The translations under genes were made by a program, and so were the position numbers. This document shows, in pieces, positions 8,398 through 18,160 of a stretch of 64,000 bases of DNA; within the stretch, counting starts at the first letter, position 1, and every line of letters starts with the position of its first letter. Origin of the DNA: Sodalinema lacuna_A (GTDB taxonomy: Bacteria; Cyanobacteriota; Cyanobacteriia; Cyanobacteriales; Geitlerinemataceae); the NCBI GenBank assembly GCA_900149785.2, contig FSSI02000005.1, forward strand, positions 89,690 to 153,689, written 5' to 3'. The notes below the pieces were generated by a model. That model saw only the letters and a list, made by a program, of their open reading frames with translations, ran no database searches and was not told where the DNA came from.

Positions 8398-8989
8398 TGT
8401 AGGTTCCTCGTCGGGACTGACGTGCTAGAAACTTAGCCGCGAAGACGCCGCCAATAAAGCCAAAGAGATGGCCTTCCCAGGAAATGGTGGGATCTCCGGG
8501 GAAGATGCCCCAGATGAGGCTGCCATAGAAGAACATCACCAGTAGCGAGAGGGCAATAGACGGTAAGCTGCGTTCAAAGAGTCCGTGGAGCAGCAGGAAC
8601 CCTAAATAGCCAAAGATAACGCCACTGGCCCCGATGTGAATCCCCGCTGAGCCGAAAAACCAGATTCCTAAGCCACTGACGAGGGTGGCGATGAGGGTAA
8701 CCCAGAGAAAATGACGCGTGCCGCGAATGAGTACTAGCCAGCCTAAGACGAGGAAGGAGATGGTATTTGAGAGAATATGGGCAAAACTGCCGTGGAGAAA
8801 GGGCATCAAGACAATTCCCCGCAGGCTGTTGGGGTTGCGGGGAGAGACTCCGAAACTGTTGAGGGAACCGGCAAAGAGAAATTGATTGATGAGATGAACG
8901 CCCCACATGACGGCGAGAAAACTGCCGAGAATGAGAATGTGGCGTTTCAGGTCTCGGGCCAGTTTCTTGCTGCTACTCTCTTGACTCAT
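8387..8989 (-). CDS. Rhomboid-family intramembrane serine protease
   Basis: A 200-residue, six-helix membrane protease. The catalytic Ser122 lies in GASGVIFGYLG and His174 in the last helix (WEGHLFGFIGG). The oxyanion-side HILSNT motif (His71, Asn75) is also present, so the protein looks active. The start at 8989 (MSQESSSKK) is preceded by TTAGG; an upstream GTG at 9031 would add 14 residues without support. It overlaps the Trp-rich protein gene at its 3' end. The substrate is unknown. Confidence 0.9.
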   Translation of the reverse strand: MSQESSSKKLARDLKRHILILGSFLAVMWGVHLINQFLFAGSLNSFGVSPRNPNSLRGIVLMPFLHGSFAHILSNTISFLVLGWLVLIRGTRHFLWVTLIATLVSGLGIWFFGSAGIHIGASGVIFGYLGFLLLHGLFERSLPSIALSLLVMFFYGSLIWGIFPGDPTISWEGHLFGFIGGVFAAKFLARQSRRGTYNDG

Positions 8990-9174
8990 CCTAATAACGG
9001 GGTGATGGGTTGGGGGATTACGATCGCTCACTCCAGGATAACAGGTTCATCGGTGGGCGATCGCCAACCACGGGCTTGAGCAAAAAACGGTACAATACAA
9101 ACAATCGTGAACTTAGTCATCAACTCAGTTCACCAACATCTGCAAGAACATCTCAACGGCATCATTAAGACATT

Positions 9175-9414
9175 ATGGAAACCCTGGCACTCACCAAAGA
9201 GAACGTCGAAAAAGTGTTAGACGAACTACGTCCCTACCTGATGGCGGATGGCGGCAACGTCGAGCTGATGGAGATTGAAGGTCCCATTGTCCAACTACGC
9301 CTCCAAGGTGCTTGTGGCTCTTGCCCCAGTTCAGCTATGACCCTGAAAATGGGCATTGAACGTCGCCTGCGGGAATATATCCCCGAAATTGCTGAAGTCG
9401 AACAAGTCATGTAA
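9175..9414 (+). CDS. NifU C-terminal domain protein (Nfu/CnfU iron-sulfur scaffold)
   Basis: A 79-residue single-domain Nfu protein that carries a labile cluster on the Cys47-x-x-Cys50 pair in GACGSCPSS and passes it to target proteins. Single-domain versions are the usual cyanobacterial form and are related to chloroplast CnfU, which supplies photosystem I and ferredoxin. It is divergent from the rhomboid gene and closed by a strong terminator, so it is probably monocistronic. Confidence 0.93.
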   Translation: METLALTKENVEKVLDELRPYLMADGGNVELMEIEGPIVQLRLQGACGSCPSSAMTLKMGIERRLREYIPEIAEVEQVM

Positions 9415-9442
9415 CTTGGCGGGTTTGATCTCGACCTCCAGT

Positions 9443-9469
9443 AGCCGAAGACGAGTTCTTCGGCTTTTT
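9443..9469 (+). terminator. Rho-independent terminator of the nfu gene
   Basis: The 9-bp perfect stem AGCCGAAGA/TCTTCGGCT has a 5-base loop and is followed by TTTTT, 28 bases after the stop. Confidence 0.9.
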
Positions 9470-9584
9470 GATGTGGGATTGATGTGGGAGGGGCTGTTTC
9501 CTGTGCGACATCTCGGATGGCGATCGCCCTGATACAATCACCCTGAAGGTTCCCCTCACGGCCACTCAGGAAATCAGGAAAAGT

Positions 9585-11825
9585 ATGTCACATCCTCTTT
9601 ACGTTGCCTTTGTCTGGCATCAGCACCAGCCGCTCTACAAAAGTCGGGCAGCGAGTACCCCCGATTGTGAACAGTATCGCCTGCCCTGGGTGCGTTTGCA
9701 TGGGACGAAGGACTATCTGGATTTGGTGTTACTCCTCGAACAGTTCCCGAAACTGCACCAAACCGTTAACCTGGTTCCATCCCTGATTTTGCAGATTGAG
9801 GATTATATTTCCGGTAAAGCCCTCGATCCCTATCTCAAACTCTTACTCACGCCCCTAGAGCAACTCAGCCGCGAGGATCACCAGTTTATCCTGGAACGAT
9901 TTTTTGATGCCAATCACCATACGTTAGTTGACCCCCATCCTCGCTATCGAGAACTCTATGGCCAGCGGCAAGAACAAGGAATCGCTTGGTGTTTAGAGAA
10001 TTGGCAAGATCGCGATTATGGGGATTTACTAGCCTGGCATAACCTGGCTTGGATTGACCCCCTATTTTGGGATGATGCCGAAATAGCCACTTGGCTCAAA
10101 CAGGGTCAGGACTTTAGTTTAGGCGATCGCCAACGCATCTTCTCCAAACAAAAGCAGATCCTCAGCCGCATCATTCCCCAACATCGCCAGATGCAGAAGT
10201 CGGGACAGTTGGAGGTGATGACAACGCCCTACACTCATCCCATTTTGCCCCTGTTAGCCGACACCAACGCCGGCCGCGTCGCGGTTCCTGAGATGGAACT
10301 TCCTCAAAGCCGCTTTCAATGGCCCGACGATATCCCTCGCCATCTTCATAAGGCCTGGAAATTCTACTGCGATCGCTTCGGCCAAGAACCCCGTGGCCTC
10401 TGGCCCTCAGAACAGTCCGTCAGCCCCGCCATTTTGCCCCATATCGCCCGCCAAGGCTTTAACTGGATTTGTTCCGATGAAGCGGTGTTAGGGTGGACCA
10501 AACAGCATTTCTTCCACCGAGATGGAACGGGCAATGTCTTTGAACCCGAACTCCTCTATCGCCCCTATCGCCTCAAAACCGAGGCCGGAGATGTGGCCAT
10601 TGTCTTCCGAGATCACCGCCTCTCGGACCTGATTGGCTTTACCTACAGTTCCATGAATCCTCGGGCCGCGGCCAGCGATCTCGTGGGCCATCTCGAAGCC
10701 ATTTCGCGATCGCTCACCCGCGACCAAGACAACACCACCTTAGAGAAACCCTGGCTCGTCACCATCGCCCTCGACGGCGAGAACTGCTGGGAATACTATC
10801 AACACGATGGCAAACCCTTCTTAGAAGCCCTCTATGGCACTCTCAGCAAACAAACTGGCATCAAACTGGTCACGGTTTCGGAGTTTCTCGATCGCTTCCC
10901 CCCCACAGAAACCCTCCCCAGTGACGCACTCCATAGCGGCTCTTGGGTCGATGGCAGTTTCACCACCTGGATTGGCGACCCAGTCAAGAACAACGCCTGG
11001 GATCTTCTCAGCCAGGCCCGTGAAACCCTAGCTAATCACCCAGAAGCCACGGAAGAGGCAAACCCTGAAGCCTGGGAAGCTCTCTATGCAGCAGAAGGGT
11101 CCGATTGGTTCTGGTGGTTTGGCGAGGGACATTCCTCGGATCAAGATGCCATGTTCGATCGCCTCTTCCGAGAACATCTCGGGGCCTTATACAGTGCTTT
11201 AGGTGAACCCATCCCTGATAACGTTAAACATCCCCTAGAAGTCCATGAACGCAAAGGGGATATGCGCCCCCAAAGCTTTATCCATCCCATCATTGACGGT
11301 GTGGGCGATGAACAGGATTGGGATCACGCGGGACGCATTGATGTGGGCGGTTCCCGAGGAACCATGCACCGCAGTAGTCCGGTTCAGCGGCTCTGGTACG
11401 GCTTAGATCACCTGAATTTCTATCTACGCTTAGACTTCAAAACCGGCATTGAACTGGGCCAAGATTGCCCGCCGGAACTGCATTTGTTCTGGTACTATCC
11501 CCAGCAAACCATGCACACCAGCCCAGTGCCATTACGGGAACTCCCGAGTCAGCCGCCTCTGAACTACCGCTTTGCCACGCATCTGACGGTGAACCTCCTC
11601 AGTGAGACCTTCCGAATGCAGCAGGCGACGGAACACGATCGCTGGACAGCTCGCAATAGCCGCGTCAAGGTGGCCATCAATGAGTGTTTAGAGTTGGCGG
11701 TTCCTTGGGCCGATTTACCGACGGAACCGGATTGGAATTTACATGTGGTCCCGGTTCTCGGGGAACAGGGAACCTTCCGAGAGTTGATTGTTGAGGATGG
11801 GTTGATTCCGATGACGATGCCGTAG
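9585..11825 (+). CDS. Glycoside hydrolase family 57 protein
   Basis: A 746-residue enzyme of the GH57 group (alpha-amylase, amylopullulanase and glucanotransferase activities). Motif 1 WHQHQPLY is at residues 11-18, GLWPSEQSV in the middle, WICSDEAVL carries an acidic residue near the expected nucleophile, and ALDGENCWEYY has the likely catalytic acid. After the barrel comes a C-terminal beta-rich region of about 250 residues typical of larger bacterial members. It is cytosolic, with no signal peptide, which suits glycogen or maltooligosaccharide turnover. AGGA precedes the ATG. The exact activity cannot be deduced. Confidence 0.88.
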   Translation: MSHPLYVAFVWHQHQPLYKSRAASTPDCEQYRLPWVRLHGTKDYLDLVLLLEQFPKLHQTVNLVPSLILQIEDYISGKALDPYLKLLLTPLEQLSREDHQFILERFFDANHHTLVDPHPRYRELYGQRQEQGIAWCLENWQDRDYGDLLAWHNLAWIDPLFWDDAEIATWLKQGQDFSLGDRQRIFSKQKQILSRIIPQHRQMQKSGQLEVMTTPYTHPILPLLADTNAGRVAVPEMELPQSRFQWPDDIPRHLHKAWKFYCDRFGQEPRGLWPSEQSVSPAILPHIARQGFNWICSDEAVLGWTKQHFFHRDGTGNVFEPELLYRPYRLKTEAGDVAIVFRDHRLSDLIGFTYSSMNPRAAASDLVGHLEAISRSLTRDQDNTTLEKPWLVTIALDGENCWEYYQHDGKPFLEALYGTLSKQTGIKLVTVSEFLDRFPPTETLPSDALHSGSWVDGSFTTWIGDPVKNNAWDLLSQARETLANHPEATEEANPEAWEALYAAEGSDWFWWFGEGHSSDQDAMFDRLFREHLGALYSALGEPIPDNVKHPLEVHERKGDMRPQSFIHPIIDGVGDEQDWDHAGRIDVGGSRGTMHRSSPVQRLWYGLDHLNFYLRLDFKTGIELGQDCPPELHLFWYYPQQTMHTSPVPLRELPSQPPLNYRFATHLTVNLLSETFRMQQATEHDRWTARNSRVKVAINECLELAVPWADLPTEPDWNLHVVPVLGEQGTFRELIVEDGLIPMTMP

Positions 11826-11826
11826 G

Positions 11827-12050
11827 GGGAAGGGAAGAGGCAAGAGGCAAGGGGCATAACCCACCCCAAACCCCTCCCAAGAGGGGATGGTAAGAGGCAA
11901 GAGGCATAACCCACCCCAAACCCCTCCCAAGAGGGGATGGTAAGAGGNCCCACCCCAAACCCCTCCCAAGAGGGGATGGTAAGAGGCAAGAGGCATAACC
12001 CACCCCAAACCCCTCCCAAGAGGGGATGGTAAGAGGCAAGAGGTAAGAGA
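11827..12050. repeat. 50-bp tandem repeat array, about four copies, containing one undetermined base
   Basis: The unit begins CATAACCCACCCC at 11855 and recurs at 11905 and 11994. A shortened third copy starts at the N at 11948, where the CAAGAGGCATAA part is missing. Each unit has a CCCCTC-CCAA-GAGGGG hairpin and GGCAAGA-like heptamer text. The N probably marks a collapsed or unresolved repeat, so the true copy number is unknown. A related hairpin lies at 53676-53709. Confidence 0.9.
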
Positions 12051-12084
12051 AGGGAATAGGGAACCCTGGAACTGGGGCGTACCT

Positions 12085-14346
12085 TTAGGGTCGCCCTTTT
12101 TTTGCAAGAATCTGTCGGAGGATGGGTAAGACCTTGCGACTGCGGTGGGGGTCAAGGGTGGCGCTGCTGGGCTGCTGGGGCGGTTCACCCTTAATTTGGA
12201 GTCTGGGGACATCGGAGATGACTTTCATGCCGATTTGGCGGCGTTCTGCCGGGCTGAAGGGGGCAAAACTGCGGTGTAGGAGGGGTAGAACGGCGAGGAA
12301 GCGGTCTTCGGGGAGCGATCGCACCCATTGATCAATTAGCCCTAAAAGGCGATCGTCGTGAACGAGGAGCAATCCACTGCCTTGTAGGAAGCCTTCGAGC
12401 CAATGGCCGGTGTGATCGAGGTTATCGGGTTGGCTGAGGACCCAGCCGAGATGTTGGCTGACGCGATCGCGGCTTAGATATTGGGCATCGAATAACAGAC
12501 GACAACTCAAACCCGCCAACAGACTGGCACTGTCAGGGGCGTTCAGGATGGTCTCTAGGCTGTTGAGCCAACGGGATGGGTGGGGACAGTCGGGGAGTTG
12601 GGCGATCGCCCCGTGGGCGGTCAGGACGGCTTCGGCAAGCTGACGGGCGGCGGTGGGGTTGAGATGACGGCAGGCGACACGAAGGTTGAGACAACAGCGT
12701 AGGATGAGGCGATCGCAGATGGGTTGGATAACCCTGGCGTCGGTTTGTTGCAAGTTGCGATAGCGTAAAATCCCCACTAGGGGCGGTAAGGCAGCGGCTA
12801 ACTGGCTGAGATCGTGAGTTTGGCTGGCGACGGTTTCTAGGCGATCGCGAATGCCGCTGATGGCTTGGGGGAGATTGGCCCGGAAGAGGCGATCGAGAAG
12901 GGCGGCTAAGGGCGGCAGATGGTCGATCGCCTCGGCTTCGGACTGACTGTAGGCGTTGGCGGCGGTTTCGAGGCTACTGCCCCAGATACAGCGTTGAATT
13001 AACTGGACATCGAGGCTAGGTTGCCATTGCAAATGCCAAAGTTCTCGGAAGGTCCCTAGGCCGGGATGTCCTTGCAGGCTGGCCCAGGAAATGCCCAATA
13101 ATCCCAGTCGGTGAAACAGTTGCGATCGCTGGTTATCGCGGGGACGGCGTAGATCTAAGTCCAAGACGGTGAGATCGCTGCTAATCTTCAGATGCAACTG
13201 TTGGGCCTGTTGCCGTAAATCTTGTTGTAGGGGGGTTGTAGGGGTGTTGTGGGGGACTTGGCCGAGGCGATCGCTAATTTCGAGGCGATCGCGCAGTTGA
13301 GAGGTCAGGGACGCTGAATCGGGGAGCATCACCGCTTGGGCTGCGTCTTGCAAGTCTTCGAGTCCGGGTTGGGGGCGATCGCCCAAGGCGGCTAAGGTGT
13401 TAGCGAGACGCACGGCATCAATGACCTCGGCGGTGGAGGCTAGATGTCCTAACTCCCGCACCTGGCCCGCCACCTGAGTGAGCCAGCCTAAGGCTCGCTG
13501 TTGCGGCGGTTGATGGCGAGTTTCCCAGAGGTAATGATACCAACCGGGGGCGGTCATTCCGGCTTTGTAACCACTGCCCGCCGCCAGTTGTCGATAACTC
13601 CAGGGAATCCAGGTGGCTTGAACTTCGGGTAACGGTTGGGGGAAGGGTTTTGATAATGACCCTGATAACGACTCCAATAACGACTCCAATTGAGTCCTGA
13701 CCTCAGCCTCAGAGGGCATCACGGCTAAGGCGGGGCTATGCCAGGCCCCACAGACGACCGCTAGGCGATCTCGGGGAGAGTCTTGTTGAATGTGTTGCAA
13801 ACGCTGTTGCATGGCCGCTTCTCGCAGGCGATCGCCGTCGGTGATGGTCGCTGTTTCCCGCAAAGCGGTCATCGCCTCTAGGATGGCGGTAAACTGCTCC
13901 TCGGACGGCTGACGTTGTTCGATAAACTGGTCCCACCAGCGATCGCCATGAACCACTCCCGCCGCTTGGGCGAGTTCTTGAATCGGGTTAGTCGGTGTTG
14001 GCAGATGCGGTTGTCGTTGTTGCTGTTCGAGGGCAAAGTGATAGCACTGGGGCAAATCGAGCCAATGGATAGGAATCCCCGCTTCTAACCCATATTGCAA
14101 GGCTTGCCATTCGGGGCTAAACACCGTGAAGGGATAGTAAACCGAGGTTTGAGGTTGATCTCGACTATAAATCAGTAACGCCACTGGAGGCTGGAGGTCT
14201 CGATTGGCGGCGAGGTGGGTTACGGGTTCCGCTTCTGGAGGTCCTTCGATGAGGATCTGTTGGGGTTGCCAACGGTGCAGGGCCTGGTGCAAACTTTGGG
14301 CAGATCCTGGGCCATGATGACGGATGCCGAAAATACGAGTGGGCAT
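12085..14346 (-). CDS. DUF5682 family protein
   Basis: A 753-residue cytosolic protein. The N-terminus, IFGIRHHGPGS followed by LIEGPPEAEPV, marks the DUF5682 family, whose start resembles the TraB/ChaN-like superfamily. The rest is rich in Gln and Leu and mostly alpha-helical, without another domain I recognise. Elsewhere these genes sit beside a MoxR ATPase, a von Willebrand A protein and a SWIM zinc-finger protein. None of these is adjacent here: neighbours are a repeat array and a chemoreceptor, and the only MoxR gene in the window is 28 kb away. No function is established. Confidence 0.75.
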   Translation of the reverse strand: MPTRIFGIRHHGPGSAQSLHQALHRWQPQQILIEGPPEAEPVTHLAANRDLQPPVALLIYSRDQPQTSVYYPFTVFSPEWQALQYGLEAGIPIHWLDLPQCYHFALEQQQRQPHLPTPTNPIQELAQAAGVVHGDRWWDQFIEQRQPSEEQFTAILEAMTALRETATITDGDRLREAAMQQRLQHIQQDSPRDRLAVVCGAWHSPALAVMPSEAEVRTQLESLLESLSGSLSKPFPQPLPEVQATWIPWSYRQLAAGSGYKAGMTAPGWYHYLWETRHQPPQQRALGWLTQVAGQVRELGHLASTAEVIDAVRLANTLAALGDRPQPGLEDLQDAAQAVMLPDSASLTSQLRDRLEISDRLGQVPHNTPTTPLQQDLRQQAQQLHLKISSDLTVLDLDLRRPRDNQRSQLFHRLGLLGISWASLQGHPGLGTFRELWHLQWQPSLDVQLIQRCIWGSSLETAANAYSQSEAEAIDHLPPLAALLDRLFRANLPQAISGIRDRLETVASQTHDLSQLAAALPPLVGILRYRNLQQTDARVIQPICDRLILRCCLNLRVACRHLNPTAARQLAEAVLTAHGAIAQLPDCPHPSRWLNSLETILNAPDSASLLAGLSCRLLFDAQYLSRDRVSQHLGWVLSQPDNLDHTGHWLEGFLQGSGLLLVHDDRLLGLIDQWVRSLPEDRFLAVLPLLHRSFAPFSPAERRQIGMKVISDVPRLQIKGEPPQQPSSATLDPHRSRKVLPILRQILAKKGRP

Positions 14347-14801
14347 AGTCGAGCCGTGAACAATTCACACGAATGAGTTGGTCATAATGATCTCTTAATC
14401 TCCTTTCACGATGAAGATAAGCCCTCAGATCCCTGATGAGGTTGCTCTGACTCATGATCATTTTCCTATCTTAACCGGCCGATCCTCTCTGGGACAACTG
14501 ATGCCACAACTGATACAATTAGCACCCATGACCGATTCATCCTTGGGGGACGGAATTACGGCTTAAAATATCAACAAATATTAAAGTAGCTATCATTTTG
14601 TTAATTCCAGGGAGACGATTCTTGAATTTGTTATCCTGAGGTTATAATCCTCCTCCTAGAATCGAAGTTCATCCTGTTTCTTTTACGGTTCGTCTCTCTG
14701 TTTACTTTACCCAAAAATCAGAGTGTCACCATAACAGAAAACACAAACAAAAGCGATTCATCTTCCCTCTAAATTGGCGACTCTAAATTGGTGACTTCAA
14801 C
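14347..14801. other. Intergenic region between divergent DUF5682 and chemoreceptor genes
   Basis: It contains no credible gene. A minus-strand frame overlapping the start of the DUF5682 gene looks like a chance opening. An AT-rich segment around 14560-14660 probably holds the chemoreceptor promoter. A near-duplicate GGCGACTCTAAATT / GGTGACTTCAAC lies just before the start codon. Confidence 0.5.
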
Positions 14802-16598
14802 ATGTTGACCGAACAACCTAAACACCCTGAAAAAAGTCGTGGCTTGCGCTGGAAAGCAGCGGCGATCGCCATTGCCTTAGGAACTATTCCTGTCGTTGTG
14901 GTAGGGGCGATCGCCTACACCACCACTAACCGATCTTGGCGGGAACAAATCTTTAGCAATAAACAAGGCTATGGCGCCCAAGTTTCAGGAAAACTGAATC
15001 GATTTATGTCAGAACGCTATGGTGATTTTTATGCCATTTCTCGTCTGCCAATTTTCACCAACCCTGACATTGCTCTAGCCGCCACCGCACAAGACAAACA
15101 AGACTTTCTCAACACCATCGTTGAAGCCTACCAAATTTACGACAGCGTGGCTCTGTTTGATACCCAAGGACGACTGATGATTCGCTCAAGTGGCAGCGAT
15201 ACGACCACCCAGCTCGATGATGAAAGTATCCGCACTATCCTCAATCAAGATATCCCGTTAATTAGTACCCCGCGTGTCGCTTCAACCACCGGAGAATTGT
15301 CGGTCTATATTTCCGCTGCTATTCTCAATGCTGAAACAGGTAGTCCCATGGGGATTGTCCAGGCTCGATTTCCCGTTCGTGAACTTCAAAACCTAATTGT
15401 TGGCAGCGACGGTGACAACGAATATGTCCTTGATTCCCGAGGGCAAATTTTTATCAGTAGCCAAGGAGATAACGTCAACATCACCCGTTTTCAAAACGTA
15501 TCCTTGATTCAACAAGCACAACGTACCAATCAAGGGCAAGTTGGTATTATTCGCGATCTTAATCAAGAGTCTTACCTCGTGGCTGTTACACCGCTGAGTC
15601 GAAGTGAACAGATGTTTGACCTTGACTGGATGGTAATAGTCGAAACCTCGACGGAGAATGCGTTTGCCACCTCCAACAGTCTCCTACGTACCATCGGCAT
15701 GGGAACCCTAGGAACCGCCGTTGTGGTGACCATTCTGGCCGTGGGGGTGAGCCTACTCATCACTGAACCCCTGATTCAACGGATCGGCGATGTGGTTAGA
15801 ACCGTTGTCAGCGCTTCCTCAGAAATGGCCGCCACCGTCGAACAACAAGAGCGCAGCTTATCCCAACAGGCGGCCTCCATCAGCGAATCCACCGCCATGA
15901 TGGAACAACTCAGTCGCTCGGCCCAACGCTCCGCTGAACAGGCTCAAAGCGCCCAAGACCAAGCTCAGCACGTGCTACAACTGGCCAAGGATGGGGAAGT
16001 GGTGGTCGATCGCACCCTTGAGCGCACCACCGAACTCCAACAACGGGTAGCGGGTTTAGTCGAACAAATGGACAATCTCAACGAGCAGACTCGCCGCATT
16101 GGGACGATCTCCTCTCTAGTCAGTGACTTAGCCAATCAAACCAATATGCTGGCTCTCAATGCTTCAGTCGAGGCCGTTCGGGCCGGTGATGCGGGACGCG
16201 GCTTTGCAGTCGTGGCCTCAGAAATTCGCAAACTCGCCGATCAAAGTCGCCATTCTGCCGAGAAAATTGACACCCTCGTCGAGATGATCCAATCAGCCAT
16301 TAACACCACCAGCAGCCTGGCCCAAGAGAGTACCAGTGCGGTCGGAGATACCACCGGCTTTGCTCATCAAACCGCTGAGAAGTTTATGGGAGTCAAAAAT
16401 GCTATTCAGAAAATTGCGGTGGGATCTCAGCAAATTGCCGCCAATGCTCAACAACAGGCTCGGGCCATTGAACAGCTGACTGAGGCGATGACCGCTCTTG
16501 ACTGTGGGGCCAATGAAACGGCTAGCAGTATTAGCCAAACTCGCGCTGGGAGCCGACATCTCAATGACGCGGCGGTTTCGCTACAAAAAATGGTCTAG
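14802..16598 (+). CDS. Methyl-accepting chemotaxis protein with extracytoplasmic Cache-like sensor
   Basis: A 598-residue chemoreceptor. TM1 lies at about residues 17-41, then a roughly 250-residue extracytoplasmic domain with Cache-like text (YDSVALFDTQGRLMIRSSG), TM2 at about 297-321, and the signalling domain. The kinase-binding tip is intact: SDLANQTNMLALNASVEAVRAG. No clear HAMP domain separates TM2 from the signalling helices; only about 20 residues (PLIQRIGDVVRT...) link them. In filamentous cyanobacteria such proteins act in phototaxis or pilus-driven gliding, but the ligand is unknown. No che or pil partner is adjacent. Confidence 0.9.
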   Translation: MLTEQPKHPEKSRGLRWKAAAIAIALGTIPVVVVGAIAYTTTNRSWREQIFSNKQGYGAQVSGKLNRFMSERYGDFYAISRLPIFTNPDIALAATAQDKQDFLNTIVEAYQIYDSVALFDTQGRLMIRSSGSDTTTQLDDESIRTILNQDIPLISTPRVASTTGELSVYISAAILNAETGSPMGIVQARFPVRELQNLIVGSDGDNEYVLDSRGQIFISSQGDNVNITRFQNVSLIQQAQRTNQGQVGIIRDLNQESYLVAVTPLSRSEQMFDLDWMVIVETSTENAFATSNSLLRTIGMGTLGTAVVVTILAVGVSLLITEPLIQRIGDVVRTVVSASSEMAATVEQQERSLSQQAASISESTAMMEQLSRSAQRSAEQAQSAQDQAQHVLQLAKDGEVVVDRTLERTTELQQRVAGLVEQMDNLNEQTRRIGTISSLVSDLANQTNMLALNASVEAVRAGDAGRGFAVVASEIRKLADQSRHSAEKIDTLVEMIQSAINTTSSLAQESTSAVGDTTGFAHQTAEKFMGVKNAIQKIAVGSQQIAANAQQQARAIEQLTEAMTALDCGANETASSISQTRAGSRHLNDAAVSLQKMV

Positions 16599-16652
16599 GC
16601 TGTTGACGGGCTAGGCTAAGCTGTTAGAGATTGCCGATTCTCCCTTAAGATC

Positions 16653-18104
16653 ATGCCCCTATTGCTTGCCGCCACAACGGGTTTTCAGCTCAGTGACGCC
16701 TTTTTTGCCTTTGTCATTGCCGCAATTTTATTGTTGTTGGGCCGTGTCATTCGCCAAAAGTTACGGATTCTACGACAGCTTTATATTCCCAGTTCTATTG
16801 TGGCAGGACTGTTGGCTCTGCTCCTAGGACCGCAGGTGTTGGGACAGTTGATGTCCCCGGAATCGCCGTTGGCTGAAGGACTATTCGCGCCGACGATTCT
16901 CCAGGTCTGGCGGGAATCTCCGGGAGTCTTTATTAATGTCGTGTTTGCAACGCTATTTTTGGGGGAAATTTTGCCGTCACCTCGGGAGATTTGGCGCAAG
17001 GCGGCTCCTCAGGTGGCGTTTGGTCAAACGTTGGCCTGGGGACAGTATGTGGTGGGGTTATTACTGGGACTGTTGGTGTTAACGCCGGTGTTTGGGTTAT
17101 CGCCGATTGCGGGAACGCTGATTGAGATTGCCTTTGAGGGGGGCCATGGAACGGCAGCGGGAATGGCGGACACGTTGACGGAGTTGGGGTTTCCTGAGGG
17201 GGGAGATTTGGCGTTGGGGTTAGCGACGATTGGGATTGTCTCGGGGATTGTTTCAGGGATTGTTTTGGCTAATTGGGGACGACGCAAGGGATTGATTCGC
17301 TCGGCTCGTCTTGAACCGGATGTGACGGCGGAGGTGTATGGGGTGGAGCGAGAGCATCCTGATTGGGTGGCGGCTCGGGAACGGTTGACGTCCGATTTAT
17401 TGATTGATCCGATTTCGTTGAATTTGGGGTTTGTGGGCCTGGCGGTGGCCTTCGGCTGGTTAATTTTGGAGGCTCTCAAAGGGGTTGAGCGCTTGACTTG
17501 GGGAGGAGAGGGTGGCTTGACGATCTTAGGCTATATTCCGCTATTCCCGATGGCGTTGGTGGGGGGGATTTTGGTGCAGTTGCTGTTGCGACGGTTGCGG
17601 TTGGAACCGCTGGTGATGCGATCGCTGATGGAGCGAATTGGCGGGGTGGCCTTGGATATTACGATTATTACGGCTCTGGCCTCGATTTCTCTGACGGCGT
17701 TGGGGGCCAATTTGGTTCCGTTTGCGTTGTTGGCGTTGTTGGGGATTACGTGGAATGTGCTGGCGTTTATAATTTTGGCGCCGAAAATGCTGCCGGAGTT
17801 TTGGTTTGAGCGGGGTTTGGGTGATGTGGGCCAGTCGATGGGGGTGACGGCGACGGGGATTTTGCTGTTGCGGATGGTTGATCCTCAGAACCGTTCGGGG
17901 GCCTTTGAGAGTTTTGCCTACAAGCAACTGTTTTTTGAACCGATTGTGGGTGGGGGATTGTTTACGGCGGCGGCCCCGGTTTTGGTGGTGCAGTTGGGGG
18001 CCGTGAGGACGTTGCTGTTGACGAGTGCCTTGTTGGTGTTTTGGCTGGCGTTTGGCCTGTTGGTGACGGGACGGCGATCGCAACGGACTCTCGAAGAAGG
18101 CTAA
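16653..18104 (+). CDS. Sodium/glutamate symporter family (GltS-like)
   Basis: A 483-residue membrane protein with about eleven hydrophobic segments. It has the Gly-rich re-entrant loop EGGHGTAAGM expected for GltS-type carriers, with a weaker second-half counterpart around GDVGQSMGVTATG. It is longer than E. coli GltS (about 400) and has a hydrophilic central stretch (about 205-250). The DNA is strikingly rich in GTG/TTG/GGG codons compared with its neighbours. It lies 55 bases after the chemoreceptor on the same strand. The substrate is uncertain. Confidence 0.8.
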   Translation: MPLLLAATTGFQLSDAFFAFVIAAILLLLGRVIRQKLRILRQLYIPSSIVAGLLALLLGPQVLGQLMSPESPLAEGLFAPTILQVWRESPGVFINVVFATLFLGEILPSPREIWRKAAPQVAFGQTLAWGQYVVGLLLGLLVLTPVFGLSPIAGTLIEIAFEGGHGTAAGMADTLTELGFPEGGDLALGLATIGIVSGIVSGIVLANWGRRKGLIRSARLEPDVTAEVYGVEREHPDWVAARERLTSDLLIDPISLNLGFVGLAVAFGWLILEALKGVERLTWGGEGGLTILGYIPLFPMALVGGILVQLLLRRLRLEPLVMRSLMERIGGVALDITIITALASISLTALGANLVPFALLALLGITWNVLAFIILAPKMLPEFWFERGLGDVGQSMGVTATGILLLRMVDPQNRSGAFESFAYKQLFFEPIVGGGLFTAAAPVLVVQLGAVRTLLLTSALLVFWLAFGLLVTGRRSQRTLEEG

Positions 18105-18160
18105 TTCACAGCAGTGCTAAATGCACTCCTTCGGCGCTGCGGCCGACTTGTGATTGTCCT

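Noticed and set aside
11827..12050. CRISPR array
   Set aside because: The 50-bp units are head-to-tail copies without variable spacers.
14165..14461. Minus-strand 98-residue frame upstream of the DUF5682 gene
   Set aside because: Most of it overlaps the DUF5682 gene in another frame, and no known motif or start signal supports it.
17541..18083. Minus-strand 180-residue reading frame
   Set aside because: It is antisense to the GltS-like gene and its Gln/Arg/His-rich text reflects the GTG/TTG codon bias of that gene.
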